This document shows, one piece after another, positions 1 through 9,946 of a DNA stretch of 12,705 nucleotides. The position numbers and the translations under genes were made by a program. This DNA is from CAZDHT01 sp964505325. GTDB taxonomy: Bacteria > Planctomycetota > PUPC01. Every line of letters begins with the position of its first letter. The first letter of the stretch is position 1. Location: contig CAZDHT010000155.1 in NCBI GenBank assembly GCA_964505325.1, positions 1-12,705 on the forward strand. The letters run 5' to 3'. The notes below the pieces were generated by a model. The model did not search any database, had not been told where the DNA came from, and saw only the letters and a program-made list of their open reading frames with translations.

Positions 1-632
1 TGGGGGACCCGGCCTGGTTGGTTCCGCGGGCTTGTCAGCACGAGAACGTCATTGAAGAAGTGATGAGGCGTTCCCCCGTCTTACCCGTGAGGTTCGGCGC
101 GGTCCTCTCTTCGAAGCGCGCGCTGGCGGACCTTCTGTCAAGCAAGGACGAGGAGATTTCACGGTTTCTTGACGGCGTTTCGGACAAGGGGGAGTGGAGC
201 GTCAAAGGACACCTTGAGCGCGAGCAGGCCACGAAGTGGATTCTGAGTTCTGATCCGGAGTTGGCGGAACGGCATGGCCGACTTGCCGATTCCCCGGGCA
301 CCCGCTATTTCCAGGAAAAGAGGCTTCAAGCTCTTGCGGCAAGCCGACTGAAGGTCGAGTGTCTCGCTGCCGCTGCGCACGTGCAGGAGGAACTGACCGG
401 CTGCGCGGTGCAGGTCTGCCCGCTGAGGACGCAGCCCAGGTACTTCGCCGAGGGAGACGCAGACACCGTGTTCAACTGCGCGTTCCTGGTGCTTCGCAGT
501 CGAGTAGCGGAATTTCTCGGCTGCGTGAACAGCATCAGCGCCAAGTATGCCCAGCGCGGGCTCGTGTTCGGAGCTTCGGGGCCATGGCCGCCGTACAACT
601 TCTGCCCGCCCATCAGCGGGACATCGGAATGA
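1..632 (+). CDS. GvpF/GvpL-family gas vesicle protein, 5' partial
   Basis: Gas vesicle accessory/minor shell protein of the GvpL/GvpF family, which in characterised systems interacts with GvpA and is needed for vesicle assembly. The reading frame is open from base 3 to the TGA at 630-632, giving 209 visible residues, and continues upstream of the window. The first visible residues (GDPAWLVPRACQHENVIEEV) match the family's 'W-L-x-R-A-x-x-H-E-x-V-I' segment. They are followed by the hallmark LPVRFGAVL, by 'EWSVK', and near the C-terminus by GPWPPYNF, the conserved end of the second domain. The family is usually about 230-280 residues, so roughly 30-60 N-terminal residues are probably missing. 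A TTG at 18 could be called as a start, but the family similarity upstream of it argues against that. The stop overlaps the next gvp gene by ATGA, so the two are cotranslated. Whether it is GvpF or GvpL cannot be decided here. Confidence 0.93.
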   Translation, partial: GDPAWLVPRACQHENVIEEVMRRSPVLPVRFGAVLSSKRALADLLSSKDEEISRFLDGVSDKGEWSVKGHLEREQATKWILSSDPELAERHGRLADSPGTRYFQEKRLQALAASRLKVECLAAAAHVQEELTGCAVQVCPLRTQPRYFAEGDADTVFNCAFLVLRSRVAEFLGCVNSISAKYAQRGLVFGASGPWPPYNFCPPISGTSE

Positions 633-1090
633 AGCATCTGGTCTACTGTGTTCTCCGGAGTGACGTGACGGCACCGGCCGAGAAGTTGCCAGCGGGAGTA
701 TGCGCCGAAGAGGTGGCCATTGCAGCCTGCAACGGGTTGGCCGCCGCGTACTCCGTCGTGCCGGAGACGTGCGCCGCGCCGGACGCCTCCCAGGTAATGG
801 CTTATGCAGAAGTCATCAAGGCGTTTCATGATGTGCAGGCCGTCCTCCCGATGCGTTACGGCTGCTTGCTCGACTCCGAGGCGCAGATCGTCGAGCTCCT
901 GCGAAGGCAAGCCGGGCAATTCAAGTCATCCATTGAGGAGCTGGACGGTTGCTCCGAGATGGGGGTCCGCGTGTTACTTGCCGACGAGGGAGAAAATACG
1001 CTCAAGGACCTGCACTGTGAGGCCGGCCCTCTGTCCGGAAGAGCCTACATTACCTGCCGCGCGGCCTTTCGGTCGGCGTGCAGAGAGTGA
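629..1090 (+). CDS. Short second GvpF/GvpL-family protein (N-terminal domain only)
   Basis: A 153-residue protein starting at the ATG that overlaps the upstream gvp stop (ATGA, 629-632), so translational coupling is likely; there is no strong Shine-Dalgarno. It opens with a beta-strand (MKHLVYCVL) as GvpF/L proteins do. It has the family-like 'N-G-L-A-A-A-Y-S-V-V-P' segment, the 'A-E-V-I-K-A-F' helix, the VLPMRYGCLL counterpart of LPVRFG, and 'CSEMGVRVLL'. It stops at TGA 1088-1090 right after 'SGRAYITCRAAF'. The second alpha/beta domain and its GPWPPY motif are therefore absent. Neither alternative frame downstream restores similarity, so this is either a naturally short paralogue or a gene truncated by a nonsense change. 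An open frame runs upstream to about 359, but that part only shadows the first gene. Confidence 0.85.
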   Translation: MKHLVYCVLRSDVTAPAEKLPAGVCAEEVAIAACNGLAAAYSVVPETCAAPDASQVMAYAEVIKAFHDVQAVLPMRYGCLLDSEAQIVELLRRQAGQFKSSIEELDGCSEMGVRVLLADEGENTLKDLHCEAGPLSGRAYITCRAAFRSACRE

Positions 1091-1157
1091 TCTGGCCAAC
1101 CCGACGTTGGCTGGCATTTTGGGAATGGTGGTCCGCGACGAATTGATGTGACGGACG

Positions 1158-1376
1158 TTACTTGGTGGCCCCGGCTCCGGCCTCGTCATCGCTGTGGCGC
1201 GGTTTTCTTCTGGCTTGCTCCTCTTCCCACAGATCGATGGTCAATTCTGTCAGTGGAAGAGATTCCTCGAGTATGTTAATGGCTTTGGTCTCGGAGACAG
1301 GCCTGCTGAGCTTCTTCGAGAATACCTCGATGGTCAGGCCCGTGAGTTCCCGGGGGAGCTCACGATCGGTCTCCAT
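1158..1376 (-). CDS. Hypothetical small acidic/charged protein
   Basis: A 72-residue ORF (METDRELPRELTG...AGAGATK) on the strand opposite the gvp genes. Composition is protein-like: an amphipathic Leu/Glu-rich middle (ILEESLPLTELTIDLWEEEQ) and a charged tail, with no Cys, signal peptide or membrane segment. An in-frame TGA lies a few codons upstream of the only ATG, so the start is forced if the gene is real. No convincing Shine-Dalgarno precedes it. A competing plus-strand frame (1194-1505) gives a less natural composition. I recognise no family. It could be a remnant or chance ORF. Confidence 0.4.
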   Translation of the reverse strand: METDRELPRELTGLTIEVFSKKLSRPVSETKAINILEESLPLTELTIDLWEEEQARRKPRHSDDEAGAGATK

Positions 1377-1449
1377 TGTGGGGTCTGCGTCAAGGGCAAC
1401 GTGGTCGTGACACCGAAGGGAACCACTGTGCCTGTCGAGGAGCCGCGAA

Positions 1450-1474
1450 CTGGGGCCGCCTGGGACAGCCCCAG
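1450..1474. other. Hairpin in non-coding stretch
   Basis: A perfect 7-bp inverted repeat (CTGGGGC at 1450-1456, GCCCCAG at 1468-1474) around an 11-nt loop. It lies in the 1377-1613 stretch, which otherwise shows no gene. It could end transcripts from either side, but no T-run follows on either strand, so I do not call it a terminator. Just downstream, an 11-bp unit (CATTGAGGATT/C) is tandemly duplicated at 1489-1510. Confidence 0.3.
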
Positions 1475-1584
1475 CTCACGGTCGGATCCATTGAGGATTC
1501 ATTGAGGATCGGGTGACGTTTCGGCACCCAAAGAGTGACGAAGTGTCGCCAAATCACACACAGTCCGGCGATGGAAGAACTGCT

Positions 1585-1599
1585 CCAACGGCTTGTTGG
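1585..1599 (-). terminator. Possible weak hairpin downstream of tRNA-Lys
   Basis: On the minus strand, CCAAC-AAGCC-GTTGG forms a perfect 5-bp stem 15 nt after the tRNA 3' end. It is followed only by a pyrimidine-rich stretch (AGCAGTTCTTCC), not a true T-run. It may mark the end of the STAS-tRNA transcript, but it is too weak to be called with confidence. Confidence 0.2.
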
Positions 1600-1613
1600 G
1601 GTGAGTGTTAGGA

Positions 1614-1690
1614 TGGTACGCCCTGGAGGACTCGAACCTCCAACCCTCTGATTAAGAGTCAGATGCTCTGCCAAATTGAGCTAAGGGCGC
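1614..1690 (-). tRNA. tRNA-Lys(CUU), CCA encoded
   Basis: The minus strand from 1690 folds into a complete cloverleaf: acceptor GCGCCCT/AGGGCGT, D-stem GCTC/GAGC, anticodon stem TCTGA/TCAGA, a five-base variable loop, and T-stem GGAGG/CCTCC with a TTCGAGT loop. The anticodon loop is CTCTTAA, so the anticodon is CUU (Lys). The discriminator is A and the 3' CCA is encoded (1616-1614). The body is 74 nt, 77 with CCA. The first acceptor pair is a G-U wobble, the only irregular pair. The gene begins 17 nt after the stop of the STAS-domain gene on the same strand, so it is probably processed from a shared transcript. The anticodon assignment is direct from sequence. Confidence 0.97.
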
Positions 1691-1707
1691 ATGTCCATGT
1701 CGCGAAG

Positions 1708-2076
1708 TCAATCGCCCATCCGAAACGCCTCGAGCGCCTGCACTTCGGAATCATATATTTTCATCACGGTGTTGAGGCGGGTGATCTCAAACACCTCGTA
1801 CACCGACGGCGCGATGTTGCACAGCTTCAGGGCACCCTTCTCCGGGGCCAGCGCGTTGTTCAGCGAGATCAGCTTGCCGAGCACCGCGCTGGATACCTGC
1901 CGGACGTCGCCCATGTTAATCAGCATCTTGCGGACGCCGCCCTGTTCCACCATATTCATCAGTTCAGCGCCGATCTGGCTGATCACGCGCTGGTCAATCA
2001 CCTTGGTGTCGGCGAAGTTGACAATGGTGACGCCTTGCTGCATGTGCGAAATCAATCTTGTCGGGCCCGAACTCAT
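1708..2076 (-). CDS. STAS-domain protein (anti-sigma-factor antagonist-like)
   Basis: A single-domain STAS protein, 122 residues from the ATG at 2076. Family members such as SpoIIAA and RsbV bind anti-sigma kinases and are switched by Ser phosphorylation. The fold order is visible: beta-strand VTIVNFADTKVID, helix, strand KMLINMGDVRQV, then the loop SSAVLGKLISL where the phosphorylatable serine sits (S62/S63). The acidic residue often found before this serine (DSSG in SpoIIAA) is replaced by Val. An upstream in-frame ATG at 2094 exists. I prefer 2076 because GGGAG lies 7 nt before it, while 2094 has only a poorly spaced purine run. No anti-sigma kinase or phosphatase gene is next to it, so its partner is encoded elsewhere. 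It lies between gltX and tRNA-Lys on the same strand and has its own promoter. Confidence 0.88.
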   Translation of the reverse strand: MSSGPTRLISHMQQGVTIVNFADTKVIDQRVISQIGAELMNMVEQGGVRKMLINMGDVRQVSSAVLGKLISLNNALAPEKGALKLCNIAPSVYEVFEITRLNTVMKIYDSEVQALEAFRMGD

Positions 2077-2122
2077 TTGTCTGCTCCCGATCATTTTGAT
2101 CGTTCTTTACGTTCCTTACGAC

Positions 2123-2150
2123 ATTTTATGTTTTTCTTTCGGCTTGTCAA
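2123..2150 (-). promoter_or_regulatory. Sigma70-type promoter for the STAS gene
   Basis: On the minus strand, a perfect -35 TTGACA (2150-2145), a 16-bp spacer and a -10 TAAAAT (2128-2123, 5 of 6 consensus) lie in the gltX-STAS gap. The predicted start of transcription is near 2116, about 40 nt before the preferred ATG at 2076. The spacer and leader are A-rich, unlike the surrounding GC-rich DNA. Confidence 0.65.
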
Positions 2151-2195
2151 TTGCTGGCTTCATTTCTATGGCACGGGGTCGGCTCTTCCGCGCGC

Positions 2196-3653
<1,458 letters not shown>

Positions 3654-3824
3654 CGGTCAAGCACCACTGTACTGAGACCAGAGGATTCAGACACAGATTA
3701 ACCGAGATCGGGGAAGATTGACACAGTTTTTTCGACACTCCTCACTTGCAGTGCAGCAGAGCGATTATGATTGGTGCATCCGTTCCGCCGATGCCCTTTT
3801 GAAATCCCGGTGCTGGTTCGCCCA

Positions 3825-3864
3825 TGGTGAATTTTCTGACGCACGTGCGTCAAAAAGTTCACCA
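3825..3864. repeat. 40-nt near-perfect palindrome
   Basis: The left half TGGTGAATTTTCTGACGCAC (3825-3844) and the right half GTGCGTCAAAAAGTTCACCA (3845-3864) are inverted copies with 18 of 20 positions matching and no spacer. The centre GACGCACGTGCGTC is fully symmetric. It lies 57 bp upstream of the -35 of the lipoprotein promoter and about 170 bp upstream of gltX. It could be a dispersed palindromic repeat (REP/MITE-like), a dimeric regulator site or a hairpin. Its AT-rich outer arms and GC-rich core resemble the palindrome at 11689-11724, although the two sequences differ. Confidence 0.75.
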
Positions 3865-3920
3865 ACTATGATTCCGTTTCCCCGCCGATGTTCGGCATCT
3901 TGCGGCCTGTTGCTTTTCTC

Positions 3921-3949
3921 TTGGCGCGGCGCGCTGCGCTGAATAGAAT
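3921..3949 (+). promoter_or_regulatory. Sigma70-type promoter for lipoprotein gene
   Basis: TTGGCG (3921-3926, 4 of 6 consensus), a 17-bp spacer and TAGAAT (3944-3949, 5 of 6) precede the lipoprotein gene. Predicted transcription start is near 3956, giving a leader of about 60 nt that contains the hairpin GGGCG-GACCTTT-CGCCC (3961-3977). Confidence 0.5.
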
Positions 3950-4016
3950 GGGGCGCAGAAGGGCGGACCTTTCGCCCAACCGGTTCGTGCATCTGCGGCT
4001 GCGAGGGGTGCGAGAG

Positions 4017-4595
4017 ATGAAGCACGTTGGGGTCGGCGCGTTCGTGGCTCTGGCTCTGATGGGGTCCGGGTGTACGTGGCAGCGAATCGATCCGCCGCCT
4101 GTCTTCCACGGCCCCCAGGTGCCTGTTCGGGTGGGGGTCAAGATGTCCACAAATCTCACCTCGGTTCTCTACGGCCCCGGCATGGTCAAGTGTCTGTCCA
4201 CGTGGCAGGCGTTCGAATCGGTCGCCTATCCTTATCGCCCGGGCGACAAGGTGGACGCGGTCCTGGACATCCGCGTGCGGGGGCGGTGGGTCCCCGACAC
4301 CTCGGGTAACCTCTGGAGGGGCTTCCTCGTCGGCCTCTCGATGTTCACGCTCAGTCCGGCGATGGGCCTGAGCATGACCGGGCGGCACGATCTCGATGTG
4401 TCGATGAAGAAGGACGCCGTCGAGGTGGCCCGCTACAGCATTCATCAGGAGACCTCGGTCACGTGGGGCCTGTTTGCCAGCCTCGGCAAGGTGCTCGACA
4501 AGGCCGACGACCTTCAGGTCAGCCGATTGGCCTACGCACTGATCCAACGATTGCAGGGCGACTGGCCGCGGATCCGCAAGAAGCTGGGCAAGTAA
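4017..4595 (+). CDS. Putative lipoprotein of unknown family
   Basis: A 192-residue exported protein. The start at ATG 4017 is chosen because GAGGGG lies about 9 nt upstream and because it gives a short basic-hydrophobic signal (MKHVGVGAFVALALMGSGC) ending in a lipobox-like Cys at residue 19. The open frame extends upstream to 3888, but that would bury the signal and start before the promoter. The -3 residue of the lipobox is Gly rather than the usual Leu, so lipidation is likely but not certain. After the signal come a Pro-rich linker, a beta-rich segment (KVDAVLDIRVRGRWV), a hydrophobic Gly/Ser-rich stretch at about 102-121 (GFLVGLSMFTLSPAMGLSM) and a basic C-terminal helix. The mid-protein hydrophobic stretch could be a membrane hairpin. 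I recognise no family. It converges with the beta-helix gene, 62 nt away. Confidence 0.78.
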   Translation: MKHVGVGAFVALALMGSGCTWQRIDPPPVFHGPQVPVRVGVKMSTNLTSVLYGPGMVKCLSTWQAFESVAYPYRPGDKVDAVLDIRVRGRWVPDTSGNLWRGFLVGLSMFTLSPAMGLSMTGRHDLDVSMKKDAVEVARYSIHQETSVTWGLFASLGKVLDKADDLQVSRLAYALIQRLQGDWPRIRKKLGK

Positions 4596-4596
4596 C

Positions 4597-4618
4597 AGGG
4601 CGCCTGGCGCCTCGCCCT
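4597..4618. terminator. Possible bidirectional hairpin between convergent genes
   Basis: AGGGCG (4597-4602) and CGCCCT (4613-4618) pair perfectly around a 10-nt GC-rich loop that itself contains GGCGCC. It sits 2 nt after the stop of the plus-strand lipoprotein gene and about 40 nt beyond the end of the minus-strand beta-helix gene. No T-run follows on either strand. Position and symmetry suggest a shared transcription end, but sequence support is modest. Confidence 0.3.
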
Positions 4619-4657
4619 TACCGATCGGGCTGCTGCCCTTCCGGAGGCGGTTGGTTC

Positions 4658-6670
4658 TCACCGGCTTCGCCTGCGGCGGCGGGTGAGCCGATAGAGGATC
4701 AGGAGGATGAACGGCGCGACGTGCGGTTCGGGCACCACGCTGAAGATGTGCACCGCTCCGTATTCCTCTGCGCCGAGGTCCGGCGCGAGCCCGAAGTAAT
4801 CGTCGTTCACGCCCGGGATGATCAGACCCTGGCCGATCATCCCGCTGTCGGCCAGGAGGTCGTAGCGGCCTCGCTCCGCGCTGACGAAGCCCGGGTCGAG
4901 TGACAGGCCGTGCCCTTCGTGCCCGGTCGCGGCGTAGAACTCCGCCAGCGTCGGGTACCATACGTCGGCCCATTTCACAAACCGCCAGTCGTGGGTCGTG
5001 TACAGGTTGTCGTAGTCAAAGTCGACCGGATGGTCGAAGTCGGGCCAGCTCCACAGCGCGTAGTAGGTGCCGGCGTAGATGTTGTTCCGCGAGATGATGT
5101 TTTCCCAGCCGCTATATCCCTTGAACAGGAACCCGTCCTGCCCGGGTTCATCCGTATAGCAGGTGTTGTGGTAGAGATAGACCCAGTTAGTGCTGCCATG
5201 GCCGACGTTGAACTTGAAGGGATAACCTTCGTAGGCTCCGAACGCGTCGGAGGGCTGGGAATCCCAGTCGGTCAGGATGTTTCGCATGATGTAGGTTGGG
5301 CCGTCGCCGCCCGGTGCGACCGAGATGCCGGTGAGGAAGCCGCTGATCGCGTTCCTGTAGATGCGGTTGTTGGAGCCGAGGCCGTCGGTTTCGAGGCCGT
5401 CGTCCGCCAGGCGCGTCAGCCGGTTGCCGTGGAAGTCCATGTTCTTGGTGCCGCCGCTGACATACGGATACAGGTGGGCGCCGTCGAACATATTCTCGAT
5501 CACGTTGTTGCGGATTACGTTGCCCTGGTTGATGGACGAGCTGTTGTAGACGAAGATGGCCCCCGTCTCGAAGTCGTCGGCGACGTTCTTCACCCCCTCG
5601 AACGACCAGTCGCCCACGGGGGATTCGTTGAAGCGGGAGTTCTGGATGGTGTTGAAGTCGGCGGCGCGCTTGAGGGCGACGCCGATGCCGTTGTGGTGGA
5701 AGTTGCAGTTGTCGACCAGGTTGTAGTCGCCGCCGTCGATGTAGACCGCGCGGTGGAAGTCCCCGTATCCGTAGTACGCAAACTCAATGTCGCGGATTTG
5801 GATGTGGCTCTTGTTCTCGAGTGTGATGCCGGTGGTCTGCGCAGGGATGGTGACGCCGTGGCCGGCGGGCGGGTCGTCATTGGGGAACCGGACGTACATC
5901 TGTGAGCCGTTCGTGTAGTAGGCGCCGGGCGCGTCGTACTTGTTCGAGGTGAGATCCGCCAGATTCGAGTAGCGGAACAAGTGTTCGCCGTCCACGTAGG
6001 CGTTCTGCGGAGTGCGGGTGGTCGGCGTGCGATAGACGTGGTTGGCAGCGTCGTGCACCGTCCAGGCAGGCGAGAAGCTGGTGTCGGTGCCGTCGAGGAC
6101 GGGCCGGGCGCCCGGCGCGCTGCGGATCACGATCGGCTGAGTAGCTGTCCCGGAGCGGGGCGCGTAGAGACCGCCCTCGTAATAGTGGCCGTCGTGGAGC
6201 TGAATCTCGTCACCGGCCTGTGCGGTCGCGAGGGCCTTGGCCACCGTCTTGAACGCCTGCCCGAAGGCGGAGCCGTCGTTGCTGTCGTCGCCGGAAGGCG
6301 ACACGTGGTACACGTCCCCTGTCGAGCTGGGGAACACGTCGGACCGGGTCGCTACGTCAGTGAACTGGTCGGCGGCGAAGGCGGCGGAAGACAACCGGAG
6401 CGAATACTGCGTGCCGGGGCTGAGATCGAAGACACTGCCCGCGAAGCGGTCATCCGCGACGCGTGAAAGCGGATGTACTTCGCGATAATCGACGGACGAC
6501 CCGACCTCTTTGACCGCTACGGAGATGGCCGCGCCGGCGGCGGGCGGGGCGTCAAATTGCACTTCGACGCCGATGTTGTTGAACGTGGCAACGGCGTCGA
6601 TGCTGTCAGCGTGAGCCAGAGCGGTCACGCACAGGACGGGGAGCAACACGGCGAGCAACCGGGTTTTCAC
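4658..6670 (-). CDS. Secreted right-handed beta-helix protein with PEP-CTERM-like anchor
   Basis: A 670-residue exported protein. The start is placed at GTG 6670: GGAGGGAT (6685-6678) lies 7 nt before it, and it yields a clean signal peptide (MKTRLLAVLLPVLCVTALAHA, cleavage after AHA). The ATGs at 6724 and 6706 give longer frames but lie within or at the start of the transcript. After the signal comes a fibronectin-III-like beta domain (about 22-115). Next is the YHVSPSGDDSNDGS...FKTVAKAL...GDEIQLHDGHY opening typical of pectate-lyase/DUF1565-like beta-helix proteins. Many Asn-rich coils follow (NVIRNNVIENM, NRIYRNAISGF, YIMRNILTDW, NIISRNNIYAG). The body ends with APDLGAEEYG. The C-terminus is VPEP (about 646), a hydrophobic stretch and RRRRRSR, the tripartite PEP-CTERM plan processed by exosortase. 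Probable role: polysaccharide binding or cleavage at the cell surface. No catalytic residues can be assigned with confidence. Confidence 0.9.
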   Translation of the reverse strand: MKTRLLAVLLPVLCVTALAHADSIDAVATFNNIGVEVQFDAPPAAGAAISVAVKEVGSSVDYREVHPLSRVADDRFAGSVFDLSPGTQYSLRLSSAAFAADQFTDVATRSDVFPSSTGDVYHVSPSGDDSNDGSAFGQAFKTVAKALATAQAGDEIQLHDGHYYEGGLYAPRSGTATQPIVIRSAPGARPVLDGTDTSFSPAWTVHDAANHVYRTPTTRTPQNAYVDGEHLFRYSNLADLTSNKYDAPGAYYTNGSQMYVRFPNDDPPAGHGVTIPAQTTGITLENKSHIQIRDIEFAYYGYGDFHRAVYIDGGDYNLVDNCNFHHNGIGVALKRAADFNTIQNSRFNESPVGDWSFEGVKNVADDFETGAIFVYNSSSINQGNVIRNNVIENMFDGAHLYPYVSGGTKNMDFHGNRLTRLADDGLETDGLGSNNRIYRNAISGFLTGISVAPGGDGPTYIMRNILTDWDSQPSDAFGAYEGYPFKFNVGHGSTNWVYLYHNTCYTDEPGQDGFLFKGYSGWENIISRNNIYAGTYYALWSWPDFDHPVDFDYDNLYTTHDWRFVKWADVWYPTLAEFYAATGHEGHGLSLDPGFVSAERGRYDLLADSGMIGQGLIIPGVNDDYFGLAPDLGAEEYGAVHIFSVVPEPHVAPFILLILYRLTRRRRRSR

Positions 6671-6711
6671 AAAGCAAATCCCTCCACGGCACCGGCCGCT
6701 CTCCATGGCTA

Positions 6712-6740
6712 ATAGTAGGGTCAATTTGCGCGGGAGTCAA
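6712..6740 (-). promoter_or_regulatory. Sigma70-type promoter for the beta-helix gene
   Basis: On the minus strand, TTGACT (6740-6735, 5 of 6 consensus), a 17-bp spacer and TACTAT (6717-6712, 4 of 6) precede the gene. Predicted transcription start is about 6705, leaving a leader of roughly 35 nt to the GTG at 6670. This position excludes the ATG at 6724, which lies inside the promoter spacer, and makes 6706 unlikely. Confidence 0.65.
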
Positions 6741-6953
6741 GTCGGAAAACGCCGCTCGCGGAAACGCGCAGGTACATGGCCCCCCCCCTGAGCAAGGCAG
6801 CGGCAGGCAGGAGGAACTGCGATGTGGCGGCCACAGAGGCAGCCCCAAGGAAGTATCGCCCCTGTGATTCAGACAGTCGTGGTTTGGGAAGATGAAAAGA
6901 AAAACGGTGACTGACGCCTTCTGCTCCCGCAGGTGCCCGCTGGGCGGAGGAAT

Positions 6954-9437
<2,484 letters not shown>

Positions 9438-9455
9438 TTACCTGTGCCCAAATCC

Positions 9456-9923
9456 TCACGACTGGATCTCAATCTTGCGCCTCCCGCTGTGTCGCGGCTC
9501 GGCCTTGCCGATCGTGATGCGGAGGAACCCGTCGCGATACTCCCCCGACCGCGTGTCCGGGTCAATCGAATGCGGCAGGGTGACGACCTTTTCGAAGTAG
9601 CCGTAGTGAATCTCCATCTGGTCGAAACCAAGCTTGGTGTCGGTGCTCTTGTCGCGCCGGCAGCCGCGGACCGTCAGCACGTTGTGGTTCAGCCCGATCT
9701 CGAAGTCCTTCACGTCCTTGATGCCGGGGATCTCGATCTTGATGACGTACTTCTGGGGGGTCTCGTACACGTCCGTGGGCGGGTTCCACAGGCTTTGCGG
9801 GATCAGGTTGAACAGATTGCTGTGCGAGAAGAAATGCTCGAAGAACCTGTCGATGTCGCCGTGCTCAGAGCCCTGGGAGACGAGCACCTGCCTGCCGTCT
9901 GTATCACATCCGGTGAGTGCCAT
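9456..9923 (-). CDS. Small heat-shock protein, Hsp20/alpha-crystallin family
   Basis: ATP-independent holdase that binds unfolding proteins and keeps them available for refolding or degradation. It has 155 residues. A Phe-rich N-terminal region (FFEHFFSHSNLFNL, about 27-40) precedes the alpha-crystallin domain (about 46-141). That domain begins NPPTDVYETPQKYVIKIEIPG, contains NVLTVRG and the 'Y-G-Y-F-E-K-V-V-T-L-P' strand, and ends with the signature EYRDGFLRITIGK. The C-terminal tail keeps the I-x-I motif (IEI, 151-153) used for oligomer assembly. The start ATG 9923 is preceded by GGAGAAGGAAG at correct spacing. It sits 23 nt after the guaB stop and 18 nt before lon, so the three genes are very probably one transcript. 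Confidence 0.96.
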   Translation of the reverse strand: MALTGCDTDGRQVLVSQGSEHGDIDRFFEHFFSHSNLFNLIPQSLWNPPTDVYETPQKYVIKIEIPGIKDVKDFEIGLNHNVLTVRGCRRDKSTDTKLGFDQMEIHYGYFEKVVTLPHSIDPDTRSGEYRDGFLRITIGKAEPRHSGRRKIEIQS

Positions 9924-9946
9924 TCTTCCTTCTCCGTTGGAGCGAC

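Larger units (their letters stand above)
3654..4016. other. Intergenic region between divergent gltX and lipoprotein gene
   Basis: A 363-bp stretch with no convincing gene. It holds, in order: a fragment in which GATT...GACACAG occurs twice (3684-3696 and 3716-3726), resembling the degenerate 'ACACAGATTAAC' repeats scattered in many bacterial genomes; a 40-nt palindrome (3825-3864); and a promoter-like pair (3921-3949) followed by a leader hairpin (GGGCG 3961-3965, CGCCC 3973-3977). A similar segment, TCCGTT(n)CGCCGATG, flanks the palindrome on both sides in direct orientation (about 3778-3792 and 3873-3890). I could not identify a strong gltX promoter here. Confidence 0.6.

Noticed and set aside
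359..628. 90-codon N-terminal extension of the second gvp protein
   Set aside because: Out-of-frame reading of the first gvp gene; the family similarity starts exactly at the ATG at 629.
1060..1151. Frameshifted remainder of the second GvpF/L protein
   Set aside because: Both other frames after 1060 were read; neither gives GvpF/L-like sequence or the GPWPPY motif.
1194..1505. 103-residue plus-strand ORF
   Set aside because: Overlaps the minus-strand 72-residue ORF, lacks a Shine-Dalgarno, has no recognisable domain and ends through the CATTGAGGAT duplication.
3765..4973. 402-residue minus-strand ORF
   Set aside because: Arg/Pro/His-rich shadow frame that runs through the lipoprotein gene and into the beta-helix gene; no domain and no signal.
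4910..5905. 331-residue plus-strand ORF
   Set aside because: Antisense of the beta-helix gene; Val-rich and without a start context.
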